Shown one piece after another: positions 22,830 through 32,373 of a stretch of 48,329 nt of DNA. The notes beneath the pieces were generated by a model that searched no databases, was not told the DNA's origin, and saw only the letters and a program-made list of their open reading frames with translations. Source of the stretch: an uncultured Collinsella sp. (GTDB taxonomy: Bacteria; Actinomycetota; Coriobacteriia; Coriobacteriales; Coriobacteriaceae). Numbering within the stretch: position 1 is the first letter of the stretch; each line of letters opens with the position of its first letter. A program made the position numbers and the translations under genes. Location: NCBI GenBank assembly GCA_900541035.1, contig UQIN01000018.1:1-48329 (forward strand). The letters run 5' to 3'.

Positions 22830-22858
22830 GCAGACGAGTTTGAAATGGAGCCGAACAT

Positions 22859-22882
22859 AAACGTAAACTATAGTTTACGTTT
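22859..22882. promoter_or_regulatory. 24-bp perfect palindromic operator
   Basis: AAACGTAAACTA is followed directly by its exact reverse complement TAGTTTACGTTT. It lies 30 bp from the XRE start and 24 bp from the start of the divergent gene, overlapping the likely promoters. It is an obvious binding site for the XRE dimer. Confidence 0.75.
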
Positions 22883-22905
22883 TGCCGAATACACAGGAGT
22901 TTTCT

Positions 22906-23295
22906 ATGTCGGGTTCTTCGGTCCGCATGTACCGAGCCACGCTTCGCACAAACAGCGTGCCGCCCAAGCTCGTCGTCGTTGAAGCTGAATGTCTTTCGCC
23001 CGATGAACGCACAGCATTTGCATTGCTATCAAGTCGCGTCGCCGCCGTTCTGGTCCCTTGCCCGACGCAAGGTGAACTTGCCATCCAATGCCAGGCGCAC
23101 AGCTGCTCGCTCAATCAGGCTGCCGTAATCGCAACCAGCCAACGAGGCCTGCCGCTCCTTTTAGAAGCCGGTATCGCACTCGCCCTTCGCGGCGCCGGAT
23201 ACGAAAACGAGGCCGCCGCCGATGTAGTCTTTCAACCACGATCGAGCGGCGGCCTCGCAGCAGCCATTGAATATGCGTGCAGGCTCGTTGCCTAA
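22906..23295 (+). CDS. Unknown protein paired with an XRE regulator
   Basis: 129 residues from the ATG at 22906, which has AGGAG seven bases upstream. It reads as a compact alpha/beta protein with hydrophobic strands (KLVVVEAECL, VAAVLVPCPT) and a helix-rich second half (GLPLLLEAGIALALRGAG). There are no membrane segments and no catalytic motif that I recognise. It is divergent from, and probably repressed by, the small XRE protein through the 24-bp palindrome. It could be the effector of a toxin-antitoxin-like pair, but nothing in the sequence proves this. Confidence 0.7.
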   Translation: MSGSSVRMYRATLRTNSVPPKLVVVEAECLSPDERTAFALLSSRVAAVLVPCPTQGELAIQCQAHSCSLNQAAVIATSQRGLPLLLEAGIALALRGAGYENEAAADVVFQPRSSGGLAAAIEYACRLVA

Positions 23296-23304
23296 AAGGA
23301 CAAG

Positions 23305-23688
23305 CTAGAAACCAAAGCCAAAGCCCGTTCCGGTAATCGCCGAGTACATAAAGTAAACGTTGATCACGTTGAGGAACACACCCGTGATGCAACCGTTGCG
23401 CAGGTAGCGCTCGCACACGATGCGCGCCATGGCGGCGGAGTCATCATTGTTCTTGGCCTGGCGTCCCGCCGTAAAGTACGTTGCCACGCTCAGCAGCAAA
23501 TTGAGCACCGGAAGCGCCAGCAGCTCGTAGCTCTTGCCCCAGCGCGTCACCTCGCCGGCTGCGTTAAACTTCGTTGCCACCTCGGGGCCAATGTTGGGGA
23601 TTACAAACGCTGCGACCACCAGCGGAAGCACCGCAAGCACCAGCAGCGCGATGCCCATGTAGCCGGCTTTTTTGCCATATTTGAACAT
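23305..23688 (-). CDS. DUF1648-type membrane protein
   Basis: 127 residues with three or four hydrophobic segments (about 12-32, 57-75 and 95-120). The stretch IGPEVATKFNAAGEVTRWG is the family signature of DUF1648, found in SdpI-like immunity and membrane proteins. It starts 11 bp after the ychF stop on the same strand, so they may share a transcript, although a shared function is not obvious. The ribosome site is weak (AAGGGCG). The C-terminus ends GTGFGFGF. The role is unknown beyond membrane location. Confidence 0.75.
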   Translation of the reverse strand: MFKYGKKAGYMGIALLVLAVLPLVVAAFVIPNIGPEVATKFNAAGEVTRWGKSYELLALPVLNLLLSVATYFTAGRQAKNNDDSAAMARIVCERYLRNGCITGVFLNVINVYFMYSAITGTGFGFGF

Positions 23689-23699
23689 GCGCGTCGCCC

Positions 23700-24776
<1,077 letters not shown>

Positions 24777-24819
24777 GACAGCTCCTTTTGGTACAGGTAC
24801 TTCAAACCGTATAAGTATA

Positions 24820-24863
24820 GCGCCGCCGCAGCATCCGGGCGAATCCGGACACCGCGGCGGCGC
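24820..24863 (-). terminator. Hairpin between ychF and the GH4 gene
   Basis: GCGCCGCCGC (24820-24829) pairs with GCGGCGGCGC (24854-24863), with TCCGG/CCGGA pairing inside. It follows the reverse-strand glycosidase gene and precedes the ychF promoter. The T tract is weak. Confidence 0.55.
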
Positions 24864-24903
24864 AAATGAAGCAGAGATGCGTGAGAGTTCGAGACAGCAG
24901 TCC

Positions 24904-26247
24904 TTACTTAAGCTCGGGCCAGAAATCCTTGTTGGCCTCGATGAGCTCGTCCAGGATCTGCTTAGCAACACTTGCCGAAGGAATGGTCTTGGAGAGCGTG
25001 AGTGCCTGCCAGAGCTTCTGGTAGCTGCCCTCGACCCAAGCCTGGACAACGACCTTCTCGACGGAAACCTGCTGCTCCATCAGGCCCTTCTGGAACTGCG
25101 GAATCGGGCCCTGGCAGATCTTCTCAAAGCCGTTGGAACCGACGATGCAAGGCACCTCGACCATGGCCGTCGGGTCGAAGTTGGGCACAGCACCATCGTT
25201 GGGGACGATCAGCAGGAAGCGCTCGAGCGTGTTCTCGGCCAGCGCGCAGGCAAGGTCGACGATGTAGTTGGCGTGTACGTCAGGCTCAAAGCCGCCGTCC
25301 TTGGCAGTACCCTTGGCGATGATGTCGCGGCAAGCGCCAAAGACCTTCTTCTCGCGGCCGTCCATAACCTCATTGGCGCGAGTGTAGTTGGGGTCAGACG
25401 TCTCGACGACATAGTCCGGGTACAGGTAATACTTGAGGTAGGTGTTGGGAATCGTCTCGGGATCGACAGCATAGACATCCTTGGCCTTGCCGAAGGTGTG
25501 AATCCAGCTCTCCTCGACGTGCTGCTCCTTACCGGCCTCGTGCTCAATGCCGTCCAAGTAGCCGTTCTTTGCCATGTGCTCCTTGATCTGCGGCATGAGG
25601 TCGTTACCCTCCTTGTCGTAGATCTTGCTCCACCAACCAAAGTGGTTGAGGCCGTAGTAGCTGTACTGCAGCTCGCGACGATCCTTGATGCCGCACATAC
25701 GGCTCATCTTATCCATGAGGTCGATCGGCATGTCGCAGATGTTGATGATGCGGCTGTTGGGGCGCAGCACGCGGCAAGCCTCTGCGACAATAGCCGCGGG
25801 GTTGGAGTAGTTGAGCATCCAGGCGTTGGGGCTGTACTTCTCCATGTAGTCCAGGATCTCGATGACGCCGCCGATGGAGCGCATGCCGTAGGCGATACCG
25901 CCGGCACCGCAGGTCTCTTGACCAACGCAGCCGTACTTGAGAGGAATCTTCTCGTCGAGCTCACGCATAGCGTACAGGCCAACGCGGATGTGAGCGAGGA
26001 CAAAGTCAGTACCGGTAAAAGCGGTCTCGGGGTCGGTGGTGTAGTTGAACTCAACCTCGGGGGCGTTCTCGTGGAAGTAGATCTCGCAGGCCTTTGCCAC
26101 GATCTCCTGGCGCTCGGCGTTGTTGTCGTAGAAGGTCACCTTGTTGACCGGGAAGCGGTCGCGCTCCTCAAGCAGCATCAGGGCGATGCCCGGAGTGAAG
26201 GTAGAGCCACCGCCGGCAATGGTCACGGCATAGTTTTTCTTGGACAT
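24904..26247 (-). CDS. glvA: 6-phospho-alpha-glucosidase, glycoside hydrolase family 4
   Basis: 447 residues. It should cleave phosphorylated maltose or related alpha-glucosides delivered by the PTS encoded just upstream. Family 4 enzymes use NAD and a divalent metal. The NAD-binding motif is AGGGSTFTPG (11-20). The Cys171-Asp-Met-Pro signature (CDMP) is the form seen in 6-phospho-alpha-glucosidases rather than alpha-galactosidases, and His202 in GLNHFGWW completes the metal site. GAGGAGG precedes the ATG. About 155 bp with a hairpin separate it from the PTS gene. The substrate class is well supported; the exact sugar is not. Confidence 0.9.
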   Translation of the reverse strand: MSKKNYAVTIAGGGSTFTPGIALMLLEERDRFPVNKVTFYDNNAERQEIVAKACEIYFHENAPEVEFNYTTDPETAFTGTDFVLAHIRVGLYAMRELDEKIPLKYGCVGQETCGAGGIAYGMRSIGGVIEILDYMEKYSPNAWMLNYSNPAAIVAEACRVLRPNSRIINICDMPIDLMDKMSRMCGIKDRRELQYSYYGLNHFGWWSKIYDKEGNDLMPQIKEHMAKNGYLDGIEHEAGKEQHVEESWIHTFGKAKDVYAVDPETIPNTYLKYYLYPDYVVETSDPNYTRANEVMDGREKKVFGACRDIIAKGTAKDGGFEPDVHANYIVDLACALAENTLERFLLIVPNDGAVPNFDPTAMVEVPCIVGSNGFEKICQGPIPQFQKGLMEQQVSVEKVVVQAWVEGSYQKLWQALTLSKTIPSASVAKQILDELIEANKDFWPELK

Positions 26248-26344
26248 GATGTCCTCCTCATTCTGGCCGCTTGCTCAATCCATCCCCGCACGCGGCCTGT
26301 ACGGTTTGGAATTGTTACCTAGAAGTGGAGTTTTTTATCTCTAG

Positions 26345-26384
26345 AATCGGCCTTGCGGTGCATACCGGCTCTGCAAGGCCGATT
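26345..26384. terminator. Hairpin between the PTS gene and the GH4 gene
   Basis: AATCGGCCTTGC (26345-26356) pairs perfectly with GCAAGGCCGATT (26373-26384). No T run follows on the reverse strand. It may act as a partial terminator or as a barrier that stabilises the upstream message and sets different levels for transporter and hydrolase. Confidence 0.5.
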
Positions 26385-26402
26385 GTTTCGATGGACGATG
26401 GT

Positions 26403-28013
26403 TTACAGAAGACTCTCGAACTTCAGAAGACTCTCGAACTTCTCGCGAACCTGCGGGACGGTAAGGCCGATGATGACCTGGATTGACTGACCTTGGACCA
26501 CCAAGCCATGCGTACCGATCGCCTTGAAGGAAGCCTCGGGTGCAACGACGCTCTTGTCCTTGACGTTAACGCGCAGACGGGTAGCGCAGTTCGTTACATC
26601 GATGATGTTATCCGTGCCACCGAGCAGATCGAGGATGTTCTCGGCAAGCACCAAGCGCTCATCATCTTTACTCTGGGCGACCGATTTGCCAGCAGCAGCA
26701 CCGCTCTGCTTTTGCTTGTAGTCGGCCTTGGACTTGAGCTCGACCTCGACGTCGTCATCCTCGCGACCGGGGGTCTTAAAGTCGAACTTGACGATCAGGA
26801 AACGGAAGACCACGACCCAAAGGGCGGTAAAGCACAGACCGACAAGGATGGAGATGGCGTACTGCAGACCGTGTGCGGCCCAAAGGGGCAGCCAGTCCCA
26901 CGAGAGCATCGAGATGATGCCGCCGTCGAAGATGCCCACGACGCCAAGGAGGTTTTGAGCCATGCAGCCGAGCGCTCCGAGCACGCAGTGGACGACGAAC
27001 AGGCCGGGCGCAATGAACAGGAAGGTGAAGTCAAGCGGCTCGGTGATACCGCAAAGCATAGCGGTAAGGGTGACCGGGATCAGCAGAGCCTTGACGCGCT
27101 GCTTGCGCTCGGGTTTGGCGGTCATATAAAACGCAATGGCGACGCCAAGCGAGCCGAAGACCTTAGTCCAACCAGGGCAGGTATAGGCAGCCCAGGGTGC
27201 GGCATCCTTAAGAGCAATGCTCGGATCGGCAGCCAGTTGGGGCAGGATGTTGGCCCAAGCAGCAAAGATGCCTCCGTTGACCGCCGCGTTGTCGTAATAG
27301 AACGGCGTATAGATAAAGTGGTGCAGGCCTGTAGGGATCAGCACGCGCTCGAAGAAAGCAAAGACACCCACGCCAAACGTACCGGCGGAAAGGATGAATC
27401 CCTGGAAGGCAGAGATAGCAGCCTGAACATGCGGCCACACCAGGCAGGCGATAAGAGCGACCGGAACCATAACGAAGAAACCGATCATATAGATGAACAC
27501 GGAGCCCGAGAACACGCCCAACCACTCGGGGAGCTCGGTATCGAAGAACTTGTTATGCAGCATCGTGGCGATACCAGAGATAATGAGCGCGCCCATGATG
27601 CCCATATCAAGCGTTTTGATGCTTGCGATAGTGGCAAGACCAGTACCGCTGCCCGCCTCGACAGAGTAGTCGACCCCAAAGACAGGGCCCCACTGCCCCA
27701 AGATTGTGCTTACAAAGTAGTTGAAGGTAAGGTAGATGGCCAAAGCCTCCATGCAGCAGCGAGCGTTCTGCTTGTTCGCGAGCGAGATTGGCAACGCTAC
27801 GCAAAACAGCAACGGCATCTGGTTAAAGAGCGTCCAACCACCCTGGAGCAGCACATTCCAGCAATCAAACCAAAGATGGCCCGCAGTGGCCATCTCGCCA
27901 AAGATCGCCTCGGTGGTAAACAACGTACCCAGGCCGACGACGATTCCGGAAAATGCGAAAAGAATTGCAGGCGTGTACATTGCACCGCCGAAACGTTGTA
28001 TCTTTTGCATCAT
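26403..28013 (-). CDS. glvC: PTS alpha-glucoside transporter subunit IICB
   Basis: 536 residues from the ATG at 28013, which has GAGGGGG upstream and gives the family-typical start MMQKIQRFGG. The IIC domain (about 1-430) has around ten membrane segments and the substrate-site sequence ITEPLDFTFLF. A charged linker leads to a IIB domain with the phosphorylated cysteine in NCATRLRV. It imports and phosphorylates an alpha-glucoside for the GH4 enzyme encoded downstream. No IIA domain is present, so a shared IIA must supply phosphate. The last six residues are duplicated (KFESLL twice) by an 18-bp tandem repeat at 26406-26441. Confidence 0.92.
   Translation of the reverse strand: MMQKIQRFGGAMYTPAILFAFSGIVVGLGTLFTTEAIFGEMATAGHLWFDCWNVLLQGGWTLFNQMPLLFCVALPISLANKQNARCCMEALAIYLTFNYFVSTILGQWGPVFGVDYSVEAGSGTGLATIASIKTLDMGIMGALIISGIATMLHNKFFDTELPEWLGVFSGSVFIYMIGFFVMVPVALIACLVWPHVQAAISAFQGFILSAGTFGVGVFAFFERVLIPTGLHHFIYTPFYYDNAAVNGGIFAAWANILPQLAADPSIALKDAAPWAAYTCPGWTKVFGSLGVAIAFYMTAKPERKQRVKALLIPVTLTAMLCGITEPLDFTFLFIAPGLFVVHCVLGALGCMAQNLLGVVGIFDGGIISMLSWDWLPLWAAHGLQYAISILVGLCFTALWVVVFRFLIVKFDFKTPGREDDDVEVELKSKADYKQKQSGAAAGKSVAQSKDDERLVLAENILDLLGGTDNIIDVTNCATRLRVNVKDKSVVAPEASFKAIGTHGLVVQGQSIQVIIGLTVPQVREKFESLLKFESLL
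26406..26441 (-). repeat. 18-bp tandem duplication at the end of the PTS gene
   Basis: CAGAAGACTCTCGAACTT occurs twice in a row (26406-26423 and 26424-26441). It adds a second KFESLL to the protein C-terminus and keeps the frame. Confidence 0.85.
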
Positions 28014-28370
28014 GACGGGGAATCCCCCTCTCTTCATTCGGAGCGGCTGCGGTTTTGGCTTCACTCGAGACCGCAGACGCGCCGTTTGCGTGTACCTCGT
28101 GCAATAGGACGGGTGGGCCCGCTTCCCTGACTTCTTGCGCTTCCATTTTTATCATATCACTTATCTAGACAAGTTAGTATAAATACTATGGTCGGTAAAC
28201 GGTTGATTATTTGCCGTAAACGGTATATGTCCAGTATTTCGCCTGCTAAATCTGACATAGCTGATGGCTGCATTATAAATTTCTTTTCTACTTGTCTAGA
28301 TGTGCTTGTCTATATCTATAGACATACCTATACTTCATTACAACATTAACCGCTACGTTAAGGAGTCACC
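28014..28370. promoter_or_regulatory. Divergent control region with GntR-type palindromes
   Basis: This 357-bp region separates the reverse PTS operon from the forward dehydrogenase-gntR pair. ACTTATCTAGACAAGT (28159-28174) is a near-perfect palindrome, and its complement ACTTGTCTAGAT recurs at 28290-28301. A further palindrome, TGTCTATATCTATAGACA, lies at 28307-28324. GTAAACGGT is repeated 21 bp apart (28195-28203 and 28216-28224). These sites suit a GntR/HutC dimer such as the protein at 29462, which would link sugar uptake and the dehydrogenase. Binding is inferred. Confidence 0.6.
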
Positions 28371-29396
28371 ATGAAAAGCGCGGTCTTCTATGGAAAGCAC
28401 GACCTCAGAGTCGAGGAATCGGCAAAGCCGGCCGTGGGCAGGCGCGACGTTCTGATCAACGTCAAAGCTTGCGGCGTCTGCGGCACCGACGTGCATATCT
28501 ATGAAGGCGACAAGGGTGCGGCCGACGTTACCCCGCCCACGATCCTTGGTCATGAGTTTGCGGGCGTTGTCGAGGCCGTGGGCAGCGATGTCACCGGCTT
28601 TAAACCGGGCGATCGCGTGTGCATCGACCCAAACCATCCCTGCGGCTGCTGCGAACCCTGCCGCGACGGAATCAACCACTACTGCGAGCATATGACCGGT
28701 TACGGCACCACCGTTAACGGCGGCTTTGCCGAGTACTGCTCCGTCGATATGCAGCAAGTCTACAAGTTGGGCGATCACACCAGCTTCGAGCAGGGCGCCA
28801 TGACCGAGCCCGTCGCCTGCTGCCTGCACGGCATCGATATGTGCAACATCAAGCCCGGCAGCACAGTTGTCGTTATCGGCGGTGGCATGATCGGTCTGCT
28901 CATGATGCAGCTTGCTAAAAACGCCGGCGCCACCAAGGTTGTCTTGCTCGAGCCTGTCGAAGGCAAGCGCGAGGTTGCGCTCAAACTCGGCGCCGACCTG
29001 GCAATTGATTCCATCCACGAGGACGTCCCGGCCCGCCTGAAGCAGGAGGGCGTCGGCAACGTCGATGTCGTTATCGAGTGTGTTGGCAAGCCCGTCACCA
29101 TCGAGCAGGCCATCCAGATCGCCGGCCACAAGGCTACGGTCATGATGTTCGGCCTCACCAAGCCCGATGAGACAATCACCGTCAAGCCCTTCGAGGTCTT
29201 CCAGAAGGAGCTTGTGCTTACCTCGTCCTACATCAACCCTTATACGCAGCGTCGCGCGCTCGAGCTCATCGACTCTGGCAGGCTCGACGTATCCTCGATG
29301 GTCGCCAAGGTGGCTTCCCTCGACGAACTCGGCGCCATCCTGTCAGACCCAGCTCTGCGTGCCATGGGTAAATATATAATCGACCCCAGCAAGTAA
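28371..29396 (+). CDS. Zinc-dependent medium-chain dehydrogenase (sorbitol/threonine dehydrogenase-like)
   Basis: 341 residues preceded by AAGGAG. It oxidises or reduces an alcohol with NAD(P). The catalytic zinc site includes Cys in ACGVCGTDVH and the GHEFAG signature. The structural zinc cysteines appear as CGCCEPCRDGINHYC, and the Rossmann motif is VIGGGMIGL. The substrate cannot be read from sequence; polyol or sugar-alcohol dehydrogenases of this type are the closest in pattern. A gntR gene follows 65 bp downstream, and the PTS/GH4 operon diverges from the same region, so it may act in the same sugar-related pathway. The enzyme class is well supported. Confidence 0.88.
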   Translation: MKSAVFYGKHDLRVEESAKPAVGRRDVLINVKACGVCGTDVHIYEGDKGAADVTPPTILGHEFAGVVEAVGSDVTGFKPGDRVCIDPNHPCGCCEPCRDGINHYCEHMTGYGTTVNGGFAEYCSVDMQQVYKLGDHTSFEQGAMTEPVACCLHGIDMCNIKPGSTVVVIGGGMIGLLMMQLAKNAGATKVVLLEPVEGKREVALKLGADLAIDSIHEDVPARLKQEGVGNVDVVIECVGKPVTIEQAIQIAGHKATVMMFGLTKPDETITVKPFEVFQKELVLTSSYINPYTQRRALELIDSGRLDVSSMVAKVASLDELGAILSDPALRAMGKYIIDPSK

Positions 29397-29461
29397 ATCG
29401 ATCGGCACCTGCGCGAGCGGTCCTCATCCACCGCTCGCGCACTCAGCTCTAGGAGACCGTC

Positions 29462-30217
29462 ATGGCGCGAGCCATCTTCCAAACTATTTATGACAACGTG
29501 AAGCAGTCGATTGACGACGGCACATACGCCTATCAGAGTTATCTGCCTTCGGAGACTGAGCTCACGCAGCTGTTTGACTGTTCGCGCATGACGGTCCGTC
29601 GCGCCATCTCGATGCTTGCGGCAGATGGTTACGTGCTCCCCCAGCAAGGCAAAGGCATGCGCGTCATTCGCAACATCAATGACGAGAAGAGTCGTGGTGG
29701 CGGCGGACTCGAGACCTTTAAGGAAATCGCGGTCAACCGAGGCTTTGAGCTCAAGACTGTCACCACCGTCTTTGAGCTCCTCATCTGTAGCAAGGCGCTC
29801 TCCAAGATTACCGGGTTTCCCGAAGGCTGTGAGCTCACACGCGCCAAACGCATCCGTTATGCAGACGGACAAGCCGTGTGCTCCGACGACTCCTATTACC
29901 TAAGCTCACAAGTACCGGGGCTGACACCCGAGATTGTCAACGACTCGATCTATCGTTACCTCGAAGAAGATCTTGGCATTAAGATTGCCACGGGCAAACG
30001 CGATGTAACGATTGAGCACCCCACGCCCGAGGATACGCGCGTGCTCGATCTCGACGACTTTAACGCACTCGCCGTTATACGCGGGCAGACCTACAACGCC
30101 GACGGCATCCTTATGGAATACACCGAGACCAAACAGGTCCCCGGGTTCTTTTTGCTCCATGAAACCGTGACGCGCAACGGTACCGGTCGAACCGGCCACC
30201 AAAGCAGCATGAACTAA
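29462..30217 (+). CDS. GntR/HutC family transcription regulator with UTRA domain
   Basis: 251 residues; AGGAG lies seven bases before the ATG. The N-terminal winged helix (about 5-70) contains YLPSETELTQLFDCSRMTVR, the usual GntR recognition helix, and GYVLPQQGKGMRV, the wing. The C-terminal UTRA domain (about 90-245) binds small effectors, often phosphorylated sugars. It follows the dehydrogenase and probably controls it together with the divergent PTS/GH4 operon through the palindromes at 28159-28324. That would resemble TreR-type control, with a sugar phosphate as inducer. The regulon is inferred from position. Confidence 0.9.
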   Translation: MARAIFQTIYDNVKQSIDDGTYAYQSYLPSETELTQLFDCSRMTVRRAISMLAADGYVLPQQGKGMRVIRNINDEKSRGGGGLETFKEIAVNRGFELKTVTTVFELLICSKALSKITGFPEGCELTRAKRIRYADGQAVCSDDSYYLSSQVPGLTPEIVNDSIYRYLEEDLGIKIATGKRDVTIEHPTPEDTRVLDLDDFNALAVIRGQTYNADGILMEYTETKQVPGFFLLHETVTRNGTGRTGHQSSMN

Positions 30218-30226
30218 CCATTTATT

Positions 30227-30298
30227 AGTTGCGGTGGAATAGTTCCTAGAATGGCCAGCTTAAGGGCAAAACAGGAACTATTCCACCGCAACTTTTTT
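30227..30298 (+). terminator. Terminator with a 21-bp perfect stem
   Basis: The 21 bases at 30227-30247 (starting AGTTGCGGTGG) are the exact reverse complement of 30273-30293, with a 25-base loop and then six T. It ends the gntR transcript. The stem is unusually long and perfect for a simple terminator and may be a copy of a dispersed repeat. Confidence 0.85.
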
Positions 30299-30348
30299 GG
30301 CCGGCGGGGCAGCACCTGTCCCACCGGCCATCATTTACGCTCTTTTAG

Positions 30349-31602
30349 CTAGTCCGCAAGCTTCTCCACCTGATCGAGCATCTTGTCGAGCTTGGCCTTT
30401 GCCTCGGCCTTGACCTTCTCAGCTTCTTCGTGGGCCTTCGCCTTCTGGGCGGCCTTTTCCTCGGCTTCGGGATCGACGACGACCAGATTGGACGCGTCGT
30501 GCTCAACAAGCTTGAGCGCATGCTCGGGACACACCTTGACACAGGCGCCGCAGCCCAAACAATACGTGGACTCCAACGCAAAGCGGCCGCTTCCCACCAG
30601 ATCGCAGGCAAACGTGGGGCACACGTTGACGCACTCGCCGCACGACGTGCACTTGTCAAAATCGCACTCCGGCGTGCTCACCTGCATGTTCTGGGCAAGC
30701 TCGGGATGGTTTTGCAGCGTCGAGAGTACCAGCTGCCGCCCGTGCGTGAGCGAACGGCGACGCTTGGTCGTCGTGGTGCCGCACATGGTGTTGAGCGTGC
30801 GCTCCAGCTGGGTAATCTGATGGCGATGGGCCTTGAGCTTTTGCGTCACCGAGGCCAGCGCCGCCGTCGCCGGGTTGAGCTTGGTCACCGTCAGGCCCGT
30901 GGTGCGGGCGATCTTTTCCATGTACTCCTTGCGCTCGTACTCGCGGCGCTTATGGCATTTGAGGCTCTTGGAGTCGACCTCCAAGCCCATACCCGTGCCG
31001 GACCACTCCTCGGCCTTCGCAATCGCCTCGCCCAGAATGTCCTCACCGCCGGTGTTGCGGCACTTATCGCACACGCCCAACGGCAGGTAGACGCTCACGT
31101 TGGGATAGTCGGCCAGCACCGAGAACCAGGTCTCGGCCGTAATATCGCCCACGCAGGCGACGACGACCTCGTTTTCGCGCGGCATGCGCTTAAGGGCGCG
31201 CGTGCAGGTAACGTAGGCGGTCTCGTGGCTCGTGGCAGCAGAGACGATATCGTCATACAGGTTTTTGGGCGCCAGGCGCGGCGAGATGATTGCCTCGGTC
31301 GGACAGGCAGCGGCGCACAGGCCGCACTTGCGACAGGAGTCGAGGATCTCGATGGCGTCTTCCTCGACCTCGATAGCGTTGACTGGGCACACGTCCATGC
31401 ACGCAGTGCAGCCGCTCTTTTCGTTTTTGCAGGTCAGGCACGGAATGGTGTTACCGCGCGGACGCTCCTTGTAGTCGGCAGGATTCCATTGCGGCGCCGA
31501 CGGATCGAGTGCATCGGTCACACCGCCAAGCGGGTTTTTAAGAAAGTCGAAACCCTTGCTGATCTCGATAATGTCATCAAACAGATCGTGTTCCTGCGCC
31601 AT
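30349..31602 (-). CDS. Multi-cluster 4Fe-4S ferredoxin-like protein
   Basis: 417 residues from the ATG at 31602 (GGGAGGGG upstream). The N-terminal part has cysteine-rich segments CLTCKNEKSGCTACMDVCP (55-73) and CRKCGLCAAACP (90-101). The C-terminal part has CTSCGECVNVCP and CLGCGACVKVCP. Together these can hold at least four 4Fe-4S clusters. A middle region contains other cysteines (GVCDKCRNTGG) and basic helices, and the tail is a Lys/Glu/Ala coiled coil. It is likely a cytoplasmic electron carrier or adaptor in anaerobic metabolism. No flavin or molybdenum domain is present. The partner is unknown; the gene stands alone. Confidence 0.8.
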   Translation of the reverse strand: MAQEHDLFDDIIEISKGFDFLKNPLGGVTDALDPSAPQWNPADYKERPRGNTIPCLTCKNEKSGCTACMDVCPVNAIEVEEDAIEILDSCRKCGLCAAACPTEAIISPRLAPKNLYDDIVSAATSHETAYVTCTRALKRMPRENEVVVACVGDITAETWFSVLADYPNVSVYLPLGVCDKCRNTGGEDILGEAIAKAEEWSGTGMGLEVDSKSLKCHKRREYERKEYMEKIARTTGLTVTKLNPATAALASVTQKLKAHRHQITQLERTLNTMCGTTTTKRRRSLTHGRQLVLSTLQNHPELAQNMQVSTPECDFDKCTSCGECVNVCPTFACDLVGSGRFALESTYCLGCGACVKVCPEHALKLVEHDASNLVVVDPEAEEKAAQKAKAHEEAEKVKAEAKAKLDKMLDQVEKLAD

Positions 31603-31753
31603 GCGCGGCCCCTCCCTGAGCAGTGCAAACAAGCAAGAGATAATGATACGCTATCGGCCCACGCCTCGGGCAAATTACACGCGGAGCATCTTTGCGGCAA
31701 ATAGCCCATGGCCTATCGCCGCCTCGATTGCACAAGGTCAATCAAGTGCCAAG

Positions 31754-32260
31754 CTATGCCTCGCACATGAGCTGCACGAGTTTTTGTTTGGTCACCTTGG
31801 CCTGCTCGTTGGCCATATTGCGCTCGTTTCTAAAGACCGCATTTGCAACACCCTGCAGATCGGCATCGGAAATCTCGCTGCACGGACCGTCCATCGATGC
31901 CGCCGTGGGGCATACGCACAACGGCAACTCGGCATAAAACGCAACGGCCTTGGCGATATCGAGCATCTTGCCGCCGCCAATACCCACTACCATGTCGCAA
32001 TACTCGGCCTGGGCTTCCTTAGCCATTTCGACAACGGCCTCTTCCGTACACGGACCGTCATAAATCTTAAAGAACGGCTCGCTTAGATCTTCGTCCAGAA
32101 ATCCATCGACGATCTGCTTGCACAGCCGATCCTCGGTGCCCTGGTCAAACAAGACATAGGCAGCGCAGCCCAACCATGACAAATACTTGCCTTGACGCGA
32201 CAGTTCGCCCGGCCCCTGAACATACCGGCCGGGACCGCCATAAACCATGGGAAGCGCCAT
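31754..32260 (-). CDS. Truncated glycerol-dehydrogenase-like protein
   Basis: 168 residues against about 365 for the family. Up to about residue 130 it follows the neighbouring full-length enzyme (YVQGPGELSRQGKYLSWLG; GIGGGKMLDIAKAVAFYAEL; CPTAASMDGPCSEIS), which is the NAD-binding domain. Then it jumps to a short helical tail (DADLQGVANAVF, ERNMANEQAKVTKQKLVQLM). The metal-binding domain, with its Asp and His ligands, is absent, so catalysis is not expected. It may be a decayed duplicate or have a binding role. The ATG follows GGCGG. It lies downstream of the intact paralogue on the same strand, with a terminator between them. Confidence 0.65.
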   Translation of the reverse strand: MALPMVYGGPGRYVQGPGELSRQGKYLSWLGCAAYVLFDQGTEDRLCKQIVDGFLDEDLSEPFFKIYDGPCTEEAVVEMAKEAQAEYCDMVVGIGGGKMLDIAKAVAFYAELPLCVCPTAASMDGPCSEISDADLQGVANAVFRNERNMANEQAKVTKQKLVQLMCEA

Positions 32261-32323
32261 ACGAGAATCCGCCCTTCATCAAACAACGATTGGTGCAAAG
32301 TAACCTTGCCCCTTTGCACCATA

Positions 32324-32361
32324 GCAAAAAGGGGCAAAGCCATCTGCTGACTTTGCCCCTT
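32324..32361 (-). terminator. Terminator after gldA
   Basis: AAGGGGCAAAG (32329-32339) pairs with CTTTGCCCCTT (32351-32361). The reverse strand continues into TTTTTGC. It ends the gldA transcript, so the truncated gene downstream needs its own promoter or read-through. Confidence 0.8.
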
Positions 32362-32373
32362 CCTTAGCTTGAT

